A stretch of 64,000 nt of DNA from Deltaproteobacteria bacterium HGW-Deltaproteobacteria-12 (GTDB lineage Bacteria; Desulfobacterota; Syntrophia; Syntrophales; Smithellaceae): assembly GCA_002840565.1 (NCBI GenBank), contig PHBK01000002.1, forward strand, positions 124,001-188,000, read 5' to 3'. Both the position numbers and the translations under genes were made by a program. Position 1 is the stretch's first letter. Every line of letters starts with the position of its first letter. Below are positions 56,612-64,000 of this stretch, piece by piece. The notes under the pieces were generated by a model that saw nothing but the letters and a program-made list of their open reading frames with translations, did no database searches and was not told the origin of the DNA.

Positions 56612-58125
56612 AAAGCATCCTTGGGAACGACTGGATTGAATTAATCCTGCGTGTGCTGTCGGGCGCCGTCGGACTCATATTTCTTTTGCTCGGCCTGGGA
56701 TTTCTGATAATGCCGGAGGTTTTGGCGATAGCTTTTTTTACAGAACCGGCCCGTGCCGTTGGCATCAACTCGCTCAGAGGCGATTTCGGCGCCCTGTTTC
56801 TGGGCATGAGCTTCTTCTGCCTGCTGGGTGTATTTACCAGGTACCGATGGTTGCTGACGGTGCCCGCCGTTTTCCTGGCGCTGGTGATTATCGGCAGATT
56901 GACCAGCTTCGCTATTGACGATCTTCCCATGGTGATGGCCGGCGCGCTCGTATCTGAATTGATATTTTTAGCAGTTCTTGCCCTTTCACTAATCTCCTAT
57001 TCATTAAGATCGGATTTACAGAGCCGTCCGCCGGTATTGAAAACGCTTTACGGCCGCCGATTCCTGGTGGTGCTTGGCATTGTAATTATCGTGGTTGCAG
57101 GTGCCTTCATGTCGTTCCGGCAGATTGGAATGGGTTTATGGAACAGGACGGTTACCAGCCGGATAGCAAATCAAAGCGCCATCGAGCAATTACCCGATGG
57201 GCTTCATGTCGGTCTGGCAGGTACCGGTTCCCCGATGCCGGATTCGAAACGAAAAGGAGTGTGTACCTTTGTGCTGGCCGGCAAACACCTGTTTATTGTC
57301 GATTCAGGTCCGGGGAGCACACTGAACCTGGAACTGATGAAGGTGCCGCTGGGTAACATTCAGGCCGTGCTGTTGACCCATCTGCACTCCGATCATATTG
57401 CCGGGCTGGGTGAACTGATGCTCAAGGCCTGGACCAATGGAGTAAGAACGGAACCCCTGAAAATACTTGGCCCCGAGGGTGTCGGCACCGTGGTCCATGG
57501 ATTCAACCAGGCCTTTTCTCCGGACGCAGGATTCCGGTTTGCGCATCATGGAAGGGCGGTGGCGCCACCGGAAGGTGCAGGAGGCTCAGCCAAAACAATT
57601 AATGTGTTGGATGAAAACAAGGGCACAGTGGTATTTCAAACCGGTGATTTAAAGGTGACAGCCTTCCTGGTCGATCACCGCCCGGTGGAACCGGCTTTCG
57701 GGTTCCGTTTTGATTATAAAGGCCGATCCGTGGTTATCAGCGGTGATACCCTGCCGGCTGAATCGCTGCGACGCCAGGCCAAAGGAGTTGATCTGCTGCT
57801 TCACGAAGCGATGCAACCGGAAATGCTCCGAACCATAAACCAGGCAGGCATGGCCAGTGGAAGTAACGTCGCCGCGAAAGTTGCTTCGGACATACTGACC
57901 TATCACACCTTCCCGGAAGAGGCGGCGCGAATTGCCCGGGACGCGGATGTCAGGCACCTGGTGTTGTTCCATATCTTACCGCCCATACCGGCGGCCATTT
58001 TTCATTCCGCTTTCCTGGGCGATTCCAGGAAGTACTACCAGGGACCGATCACCATTGGTATGGACGGCATGCTGTTCAGCCTGCCGCCCAATTCAACAAA
58101 AATACTGAAAAAATGGCTTTTGTAA
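56608..58125 (+). CDS. Integral-membrane N-terminus fused to an MBL-fold hydrolase
   Basis: A 505-residue fusion. Residues 1-135 carry four membrane helices (DUF4345-like in look) with an extra one at about 151-170. From about 195 on is an MBL domain with GTGSPMP (205-211) and HLHSDH (258-263), and later GDT and a C-terminal His in LVLFHILPP. The catalytic domain resembles the neighbouring lipoprotein MBL, suggesting duplication with different anchoring. Translationally coupled to the DJ-1 gene. Confidence 0.86.
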   Translation: MKSILGNDWIELILRVLSGAVGLIFLLLGLGFLIMPEVLAIAFFTEPARAVGINSLRGDFGALFLGMSFFCLLGVFTRYRWLLTVPAVFLALVIIGRLTSFAIDDLPMVMAGALVSELIFLAVLALSLISYSLRSDLQSRPPVLKTLYGRRFLVVLGIVIIVVAGAFMSFRQIGMGLWNRTVTSRIANQSAIEQLPDGLHVGLAGTGSPMPDSKRKGVCTFVLAGKHLFIVDSGPGSTLNLELMKVPLGNIQAVLLTHLHSDHIAGLGELMLKAWTNGVRTEPLKILGPEGVGTVVHGFNQAFSPDAGFRFAHHGRAVAPPEGAGGSAKTINVLDENKGTVVFQTGDLKVTAFLVDHRPVEPAFGFRFDYKGRSVVISGDTLPAESLRRQAKGVDLLLHEAMQPEMLRTINQAGMASGSNVAAKVASDILTYHTFPEEAARIARDADVRHLVLFHILPPIPAAIFHSAFLGDSRKYYQGPITIGMDGMLFSLPPNSTKILKKWLL

Positions 58126-58181
58126 TGGACTTTCAGCGAATTTTAATCTCAAAGAATTCATTAAAAACAAGGAGGCATGAC

Positions 58182-58925
58182 ATGAAAACGATACTTAGCC
58201 TGTTACTCGTCGTTTTTTCCTTTATTTCGTATATCTTGCTGTCCAGGGTCATCAGCCACAATTACTATCACCCGGTGATTCATTACCTGGGCATGCTGGC
58301 AGGAATCGGCCTGCTGATCTGGATGATTAAGCACAAGTTCACCAAAGCGCGACTGGTTGCCTTGTGTTTCAGTATGTTCTTTATCGGATTCTTTGCTTGG
58401 TACACCAACTTTTTTTCCGCTTATGACAACAACCGGGCGGCCATGGCTGAAGGGGATATCATCAGCGACCAGATGAGGCAGGTGGCCCTGGCTTCAACCA
58501 CCGGAGCGGAGATTACCTTGGGGGACATCGTTGACAAGAATGAGGGGACCCTGGTGGTGTTTGTCCGGGCCGAATGGTGACCGTGGTGTGTTCAGGAGCT
58601 GGTTCAGCTCCAAAAAAGAAAGACCGATTTCGACGCCCGGAACATTCGTATCGTCGCCATCCTCATGGACCCGGAACAGGCAATTAAAATGGAAATGACC
58701 GTCAAACCGGGCTTTGCAATCATGGTTGACCGGGAAGGCAAGCTGGTGGACCTGTTTGGCATCCGGCATAAAGGGGGCAACTTCTTTAACGGCCAGGATC
58801 TGCCACAATCCGCCAGTTTCCTGATCTCCCGGGAAGGAAAACTGATCTGGCACACTCTGGCGAGCAACTACCGCGTCCGGCCGTCACCTGATGAAATCCT
58901 CGCTATTACCAGAGATAAAATGTAA
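58182..58925 (+). CDS. Membrane-anchored peroxiredoxin/thioredoxin-like selenoprotein (UxxC, in-frame UGA)
   Basis: Reading TGA 58578-58580 as Sec joins two frames into a 247-residue protein. Three membrane helices (about 4-21, 35-51, 57-75) precede an AhpC/TSA-like redoxin domain. Sec133 replaces the first Cys of the active-site pair: VFVRAEW-U-PWCVQEL (Sec133, Cys136). Downstream coding is conserved-looking (PGFAIMVDREGKLVDLFGI, PQSASFLISREGK). A SECIS hairpin lies 14 nt after the UGA. Without readthrough the first product would stop just before its catalytic centre. ATG 58182 has AAGGAGG upstream; likely a thiol peroxidase or reductase. Confidence 0.88.
58595..58611 (+). promoter_or_regulatory. 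Bacterial SECIS element
   Basis: A perfect hairpin GGAGCT-GGTTC-AGCTCC, 14 nt after the UGA at 58578. The apical GGU-type loop resembles that of E. coli fdhF, the usual SelB recognition element. Confidence 0.8.
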
Positions 58926-58967
58926 AAAATCAAATGAAAGATGAACACGCTTCAAAGGAGAAATAGG

Positions 58968-59789
58968 ATGCGTAACACGATTTTAATTACTGGTGCGAGT
59001 AGCGGAATTGGCAAGGCAACGGCAAAGTTATTCCAAAATAAGGGGTGGAATGTTGTTGCCACCATGCGCGCACCCGACAAAGAACAAGAGCTTACCAAAC
59101 TAGACAATGTCTTGGTCACACGATTAGATGTTACTGACGATGTTAGTATCAAATCAGCCATCGGCGAAGGCATCATAAAATTCGGTAAAATCGAAGTCCT
59201 CCTCAATAATGCCGGCTATGGTGCTTTTGGACCGCTTGAGGCATCTGAAAAAAGCCGTATCGAAAGACAGTTCAATACCAATGTCATCGGGCTTCTAGAA
59301 ACCACAAAAGCAATGCTGTCCCATTTCAGGGAAAACAGGTCTGGAATTATTGTCAACATCTCCTCCGTGTCCGGCAAGATTGCCTTGCCTTTAGGCACTC
59401 TTTACCATGGGACAAAGTTTGCGGTAGAAGGCCTGTCAGAAGCCCTGCAATATGAACTGGAACCTATCGGTATCAAAGTCAAGATTGTCGAACCCGGTTT
59501 GATTGCTACCGATTTTGGGGGACGCTCCTTTGACTTTGCCAACGATGAAGCCCTGCAGGAATACCAGTCCGTTGTTCAGAAGATGATGGCAGTCTTGGGT
59601 AATGAAACCGTGCAAGCCCAGGGGTCGCCTGCATCCGTAGTCGCTGATGTTATCTGGGAAGCTGTCACCGACGGTACGAATACGCTCAGATACACCGCAG
59701 GTGAAGATGCCAAACAGTACATAGCCGCCAGAAAAGCGCTCAGCGATGAAGAGTTGTCTGGCGGAATCAGAAAACAATTTGGTCTTTAA
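58968..59789 (+). CDS. SDR-family oxidoreductase
   Basis: A 273-residue classical SDR: TGASSGIG at 8-15, NNAGYGAFG near 83, catalytic Ser (NISSVSG), YHGTKFAVEG with Tyr near 146 and Lys four later. Family members commonly act on hydroxysteroid-like or aliphatic alcohols; substrate unknown. ATG 58968 has AAGGAG. Last gene of the island. Confidence 0.9.
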   Translation: MRNTILITGASSGIGKATAKLFQNKGWNVVATMRAPDKEQELTKLDNVLVTRLDVTDDVSIKSAIGEGIIKFGKIEVLLNNAGYGAFGPLEASEKSRIERQFNTNVIGLLETTKAMLSHFRENRSGIIVNISSVSGKIALPLGTLYHGTKFAVEGLSEALQYELEPIGIKVKIVEPGLIATDFGGRSFDFANDEALQEYQSVVQKMMAVLGNETVQAQGSPASVVADVIWEAVTDGTNTLRYTAGEDAKQYIAARKALSDEELSGGIRKQFGL

Positions 59790-59981
59790 AATAAACGCGG
59801 AATTTATGAAATCTTAAACACAACGTAACACTATAAAATCAATAGCAAATACTGATTATGTTACGTATAGGTGTTCTAAATAAAAAGAGCAGGGCTTTTT
59901 TGTTAAGGATTACTGGTGGAAAAGGCTGCTATTGACACACGACCACTGAGCAGAAGCCGCTTTTTCGTTTTTCTATCAGTG

Positions 59982-60010
59982 GAGATCGATCTTGAGCAAA
60001 GATCGGTCTC
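59982..60010. other. Imperfect inverted repeat in the right-end gap of the island
   Basis: GAGATCGATCTT (59982-59993) with AAGATCGGTCTC (59999-60010), one G-T pair. It may be a terminator or attachment-region structure. The rest of the 59790-60162 gap holds the GGACAC repeat and nothing else I can name. Confidence 0.35.
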
Positions 60011-60055
60011 TCGTCCACCCCGCCGGTGGTCCCTGTTCACTGGGCAGATATGCAA

Positions 60056-60083
60056 ATGCGGACACAACCGCGGACACAAAATG
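60056..60083 (+). repeat. Subterminal GGACAC repeat, right copy
   Basis: ATGCGGACACAACCGC followed by GGACACAAAATG, matching 44727-44756 with minor changes. It lies 80 bp before the right tRNA copy. Confidence 0.5.
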
Positions 60084-60162
60084 TAGTGCCTGTAGTACCT
60101 TTAATGACTCTAGTGTAAGCGTAACCTATTGAAATTCAACACTGTAGTGGTGGTATGGAAGC

Positions 60163-60207
60163 CCTCTCACGCCGGAAACCGGGATCAAGCCCCCGTGGGA
60201 CTACCAA
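60163..60207 (+). repeat. Right attachment-site repeat (attR), partial tRNA-Glu copy
   Basis: Repeats the 3' half of tRNA-Glu, including CCA, with GATCAAG in place of GTTCAAG in the T-loop and one base fewer. Cannot form a functional tRNA by itself. The convergent helicase gene ends 9 bp beyond it. Confidence 0.85.
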
Positions 60208-60215
60208 ATATCACT

Positions 60216-62441
60216 TCATTTCTGGATGCTTACGAGCAGTTCGTCGGCTATGCCCGGGTTTTCGAGCCGCATGATACTCTCTTCCGCGCGGCCGAAGCTC
60301 AAGAGGTTTATGCTTCCATACCAGAGAATTTTTTGATCGAACACCGCAAATTTCTGATGAATATTGGATTTAAACACTACCTGGACGCCGGCGGCATGGA
60401 GTAAAGCCAATGTCTCCTCCAGAGCCGGGCGAGCCATCTCCTTGAAATCGGCTGCCGGCCTTGTGACGACAATCATCCTAACCTTTCGGTCCAAGGCGGC
60501 GCCCAGGAATGGCAGCATCTGCGACACGCGCCTTTTCGTGACGAACGGGCTGACGATCAGGATCTCCCGCACCGCGTTCAGCAGGTCATTTTTGTAAACC
60601 GGCAGGAAGGTTGTATTGTCGAAGATAATGTCTGTGGATTCACCGGGAAAGCTTTCCGCCCTTGCCTTGTATCCGATTGCGGCGTATCCGGCCAGCCGTT
60701 TGTGGTACATCTTCTCCAGCATGGGGACATGGATGTCGATGTAGTCATAAATCCGGACCTCCCGCTTGTTTTCACAGAGCCGGTGGAGCCTGCCAGCGTA
60801 TTGCTGAAGCGTTCCTTTCCAGGAGATGGGCATGGCCAGAAACAGTGTGTCCAGGCGGGGTTCGTCGAATCCCTCGCCGATGTATCTCCCGGTCGCAATC
60901 AGTGTCAATGGCTTGTCGGCGGGCGCCGCGAATACTCTGGCCAACGCTTCCCGCGTTTCTTTCGCCCCCCTTCCGCCGGTCAGGGCAATCACGTCGGGGA
61001 TACTTTCCTGCAATTTCGCGGCCAGCAATGCCACATGCGCGGTTCTTTCAGTGAGAATCAGGGTGTTGCCGCCGTTTTGAAAGCACCGGAGGACGTCCTC
61101 GGCAATCCGTTGATTTCTCGGCTCGTTCATGGCAATTGCAGCGTAGAGTTGCTGGATCGACGGTTCCTTTCTTTCCGCTTCCAGCGGCACCCTGAAGTTT
61201 GTTAATCGGGGAATGACATAATGGTCGAAGGGCCTCTTTTCCGCCTGCTTTCTGGCATCCACTCGGTACCGGATCGGCCCGCAATGCATGAAGATGATGG
61301 GATGATGGCCATCCTGCCGCGTCGGGGTGGCCGTCAAGCCATACACATATTTCGCGTGAACACCCTTGAGGATCTGTTCAAAGCTGAAAGCCGGAACATG
61401 ATGGCATTCATCGACGATCACCATGCCGTAATTCTTGATCCACTCCTTGACCTCGCCACCGCTGTTCAAAGACTGCATTATCGCGACGTCGATAATGCCG
61501 CTCTGACATGCCTTGCCGGCCCCGATCTGACCAATCAGGCTTTGCTTCTTTTTACGTCCCCTCTTTTTCTCCAAAACGGGCAGCGCTTCATCGATTTCCA
61601 GAAACTCGGTCAGTTTTTTCGTCCACTGCGAAAGCAACTGCCGTCGATGCGTCAAGACCAGCGTGCTAACTTTTCGTTCGGCAATCAATTTTGCAGCGAT
61701 GACCGTCTTGCCGAAAGCCGTGGTTGCCGAAAGAACGCCGATGTCGTGTTTCAGCATCGTTTCTGTGGATGGGATCTGTTCCTCTCTAAGATTCCCCTTG
61801 AATGCGATGTTGATGCGCCTTCCCGGACAGGTATGATCCGACCACGCAGTTCTGGCGCCGGCCTCGTCGAGCAGGCCCGCGACGTCCGTTTCGCAGCCTC
61901 TTGGCAGGCACAGGTATGCCGGGGTCTCCTCCGAGCACGAGATGATACGCGGCTTGTCATAGGTCGGCAGACGTAGTGCCTGGGCCTTGTAAAACTCCGG
62001 ATTCTTGAAGGCGGCCAACCTTTTGAGCACGTTCAAACCCCGCTGTGAAATCCCCTCTTTTTCGATATAAAGCATGTTTGCCTTGACCAGCCGCACCTCT
62101 TGTGGAAAATCGTTTCCGGACCATCGTATTCGTTCCGTCTCCCACGGTTTTTCGGTTTCTTCATCGTCCTTCAGGAGCGCTCCCAGTTCGTTTCCGGGGC
62201 TCATCCGCGGGATCAACCCCGCTACTTCCTCTTCGGACAATCTTCTGATGCCAGACAGGAAGCCCCACTGGTCTTCATAGGGCTTGAAGTTTTGATCCAG
62301 AAAGACGCTGTTGCCCTCTTCCCGGGTCAGCTTTTGAAGGGGAAGGGCGATAAGGTTTCCGAAGCCACCCTTCGGCAAGGTGTCCTGATTGGGAAAGAAG
62401 CGGTCGTAGGATTTGAAGGTCAGTTCATGCCTTCGGTTCAT
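60216..62441 (-). CDS. Superfamily II helicase with C-terminal PLD nuclease (conflict-system primase-helicase, 3' part)
   Basis: A 741-residue protein. Helicase motifs: SATTAFGKTVIAAKL (Walker A-like), DECHH, YGLTATPTRQDG, and GRYIGEGFDEPRLD with QQYAGRLHR. The C-terminus (about 645-740) has a phospholipase-D-like HKD motif (HQKFAVFDQK). The frame is open upstream of the annotated ATG and continues as the missing half of the primase domain, so this is the 3' part of one gene broken at 62544. Whether the ATG is used is unknown. Confidence 0.85.
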   Translation of the reverse strand: MNRRHELTFKSYDRFFPNQDTLPKGGFGNLIALPLQKLTREEGNSVFLDQNFKPYEDQWGFLSGIRRLSEEEVAGLIPRMSPGNELGALLKDDEETEKPWETERIRWSGNDFPQEVRLVKANMLYIEKEGISQRGLNVLKRLAAFKNPEFYKAQALRLPTYDKPRIISCSEETPAYLCLPRGCETDVAGLLDEAGARTAWSDHTCPGRRINIAFKGNLREEQIPSTETMLKHDIGVLSATTAFGKTVIAAKLIAERKVSTLVLTHRRQLLSQWTKKLTEFLEIDEALPVLEKKRGRKKKQSLIGQIGAGKACQSGIIDVAIMQSLNSGGEVKEWIKNYGMVIVDECHHVPAFSFEQILKGVHAKYVYGLTATPTRQDGHHPIIFMHCGPIRYRVDARKQAEKRPFDHYVIPRLTNFRVPLEAERKEPSIQQLYAAIAMNEPRNQRIAEDVLRCFQNGGNTLILTERTAHVALLAAKLQESIPDVIALTGGRGAKETREALARVFAAPADKPLTLIATGRYIGEGFDEPRLDTLFLAMPISWKGTLQQYAGRLHRLCENKREVRIYDYIDIHVPMLEKMYHKRLAGYAAIGYKARAESFPGESTDIIFDNTTFLPVYKNDLLNAVREILIVSPFVTKRRVSQMLPFLGAALDRKVRMIVVTRPAADFKEMARPALEETLALLHAAGVQVVFKSNIHQKFAVFDQKILWYGSINLLSFGRAEESIMRLENPGIADELLVSIQK

Positions 62442-62449
62442 GGCACAGG

Positions 62450-63106
62450 TCAGCAGGGCGGAACCGAACTTACGCGCCAGGCTCGCGGGGATGGGAACTT
62501 CAAAGAAAAACCAGAGATGCGCCCCGCTTCCGGAACGGGAACGCCGAAGTCGACGCAGACTTCCCTGAGAGTTGCGCAGTCCCGTTGCCAGCCCTCATCG
62601 TCAAAATCGATGGCCAGCAGATAGCATGTCTCATCCTGGCACAGTGGGTAGAGGCCGACGACGATACTCCCCCGCAAATGTGCCTCAATGACCTTTGTAT
62701 CCAAGACGTCGTAAGTCTGATGCCGGCAGTCGAAACATTTAACCGCCGGTTTCAGACAGAAGCCCGATTTCCACTCATTCCGGCATACAGGGGCATATCC
62801 CGTCTTACCTTGCCGGTTCTGCCATCTTTTGGCGTAAACATCCTCCCGCCCTTTGAACAACGACATGAACAGCCGGATCTTTTCTGTCGCGTCGGGTTGC
62901 CGAGTAATTCCAGGCAAGGGATTTTTCCCCAACATCTCCAGAGCCACAAAATCCGCTGGCAAATGGTTTTCAGGGTCTTGAGGCAGAACCGGTTGAGGCG
63001 GATCGGTGATCCCCAATCTCGCCTTGAGGATATCATTTTCTTCCCGGAGTATTTTGTTCTCGGTGAGCAAGATCTGGTATTTGCCCATCAACTCGTTGAT
63101 ATTCAC
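62450..63106 (-). pseudogene. Archaeo-eukaryotic-type primase (TOTE-type) domain, frameshifted 5' part
   Basis: Starts with a coiled coil (YQILLTENKILREENDILKA), then the AEP primase domain with catalytic-type LLAIDFDDEGW. After VDFG the frame goes wrong. The correct continuation, SRSGSGAHLWFFFE with the catalytic His, is in the helicase frame. The junction (62544-62545) implies a deletion, probably about 19 bp. Together with the helicase part this was one roughly 960-residue conflict-system protein of the TOTE primase-helicase type. Confidence 0.82.
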
Positions 63107-63139
63107 AACAGCAGCCTTTTCACTTTTCTTAGAAGAACT

Positions 63140-64000
63140 TTACCGAGACAATGTAGGATACAGATCCGGGAAAAACCATCCGGCAGCATGAATCGGAAAT
63201 CCCAGTCGAACTTCACCCTTCGGTGTATCCGAAACGAGCAACCCCTCCTCGATCAGTTGTCCCAGGAGAATTCTCCCTGTTCGCTCTTTCAGTCCTGACG
63301 CTGAAATGACTGATCCCCGGGCTGCTTCACCCCTCACTAATATATCCTGGAGCATCCGGGTCGCTTCGGCCCTTAGTCCCTTCTCACCCGCGGGGCCTGG
63401 GATCATGCCAGAGCTGCGGAGTTCTACATACCTCCTGGTACGTTCAACCAGATCTTCCAATCGCAGCAAGCTCCCCATATATTCCACTTGGTCGAGGCAC
63501 ACGTCCAGAAAGAATCGGCAAAAATGAACCAATCCTTCATTGGACAGATTCCCTCTTCCGTCCAGATCGTTCCTACGGAGTGCATCGGCCCAGGCAAGGG
63601 CGGACTTGTAATCGACATTCCTGCGGGCCAGCCCCCGGCTTACTGACCAGAGTCCAAAACCGTAAACTGGAATTTGATGAAAGTATGCCTCGGTAAAAAG
63701 GCGTGCTACCCGTCCGTTGCCGTCGAGGAAAGGGTGAACCCACATCAGTCGATGGTGGGCGGCGGCAGCCGCAACAAGCTTCAGGGCACCATGATGCCTT
63801 TCTGGCGCATAAAATTCACCGAAACGATCAAGAAACATCTTTAGTGAATCATGTCCCGGCGGCTGATGATATCCCACCTTCACGAACTGATCGCGCAGTT
63901 CTCCCGGCATAACCAGGCTTTCCTTGCCTGTTTCAGGATTCTTCACAATCCGGAATTCCTCAGGAAGTTGCCGGTAAAACTCACGGTGCAGGTAACAGAG
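63140..64000 (-). CDS. Fic-family protein (5' end beyond the window)
   Basis: The 3' part of a Fic-domain gene; the frame stays open to the window edge (LHREFYRQLPEEFR at the visible start). Fic motif HPFLDGNGRVAR with catalytic His; C-terminal winged-helix-like region (GRILLGQLIEEGLL). Probable AMP-transferase with regulatory HTH, often found with defence genes. A start at 63946 would be artificial. Confidence 0.9.
   Translation of the reverse strand, partial: LCYLHREFYRQLPEEFRIVKNPETGKESLVMPGELRDQFVKVGYHQPPGHDSLKMFLDRFGEFYAPERHHGALKLVAAAAAHHRLMWVHPFLDGNGRVARLFTEAYFHQIPVYGFGLWSVSRGLARRNVDYKSALAWADALRRNDLDGRGNLSNEGLVHFCRFFLDVCLDQVEYMGSLLRLEDLVERTRRYVELRSSGMIPGPAGEKGLRAEATRMLQDILVRGEAARGSVISASGLKERTGRILLGQLIEEGLLVSDTPKGEVRLGFPIHAAGWFFPDLYPTLSR

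Larger units (their letters stand above)
44639..60207. mobile_element. Genomic island integrated at tRNA-Glu (about 15.6 kb)
   Basis: Bounded by a direct repeat of the tRNA-Glu 3' half (44639-44684; 60163-60207). Additional similar GGACAC-containing sequences lie near both ends (44727-44756; 60056-60083). All genes inside point the same way and are accessory, while housekeeping genes lie to the left. No integrase gene remains, so it is probably immobile. Interpretation is inferred from the repeat. Confidence 0.8.

Noticed and set aside
44684-60162. Integrase gene inside the island
   Set aside because: No frame shows tyrosine or serine recombinase motifs; mobility must depend on an outside enzyme or has been lost.
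60129-60404. Plus-strand 91-codon open frame
   Set aside because: Crosses the partial tRNA copy and is antisense to the helicase gene's end.
1-64000. CRISPR array
   Set aside because: No regularly spaced direct repeats were seen; the repeats present are isolated palindromes and attachment sites.

Overview
The window reads as a chromosomal segment of a Gram-negative anaerobe, most likely a deltaproteobacterium (Desulfobacterota) close to the Syntrophus/Smithella group. That is inferred from the gene content: a selenium-metabolism cluster, UGA-decoded selenoproteins, a B12-dependent class II ribonucleotide reductase, pyruvoyl-type arginine decarboxylase, ferredoxin-like proteins and the nrdR-ribE-ribBA-ribH-nusB order. 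No rRNA is present, so the assignment is not firm.

Layout. 1-10.2 kb: truA, an NlpC/P60 lipoprotein, a cyclic-nucleotide-binding protein followed by a very small selenoprotein with two in-frame UGA codons (UXX-star type), a ferritin-like protein, pyruvoyl arginine decarboxylase, a hydrolase, an orphan ParA, a DMT transporter, a GNAT and a HerA-like ATPase. 10.2-14.1 kb: a selenium cluster with a LysR regulator divergent from yedE, a DUF3343 protein, a YjeF-C-like kinase and a YedF/TusA protein. 14.1-33 kb: mixed metabolic genes, including a broken higBA module, lemA-nucleotidyltransferase-TPM, a radical SAM protein, nrdJ with an NrdR-box promoter, a YihY-cNMP-binding fusion, a peptide-binding lipoprotein and a ferredoxin-like protein. 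32.9-44.5 kb: a long minus-strand housekeeping block (DUF177, rpmF, fabD, acpP, fabF, glyA, dCMP deaminase, nrdR, ribE, ribBA, ribH, nusB, M17-N protein), with gltX and tRNA-Glu(CTC) on the plus strand. The usual neighbours plsX, fabH, fabG and ribD are missing from it.

44.64-60.21 kb is a genomic island. It starts in the 3' half of tRNA-Glu, and a degenerate copy of the same 45 bp lies at its far end. All its genes read in one direction: TetR, membrane-anchored sulfatase, ThDP enzyme, haloalkane-dehalogenase-like hydrolase, saccharopine-dehydrogenase-like reductase, exported HHxxxD acyltransferase-like protein, two metallo-beta-lactamase-fold proteins, a ferredoxin-like protein, a DJ-1 family protein, a membrane-anchored peroxiredoxin-like selenoprotein with a clear SECIS hairpin, and an SDR. 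Many products carry a signal, lipobox or membrane anchor, which suggests an envelope-located pathway of unknown substrate. Beyond the island (60.2-64 kb) lie an archaeo-eukaryotic-type primase/helicase/PLD conflict-system gene split by a frameshift, and the 3' part of a Fic-family gene.

Most noteworthy: the two selenoproteins hidden by UGA codons, their coexistence with a selenium-handling cluster, and the one-directional tRNA-Glu island.
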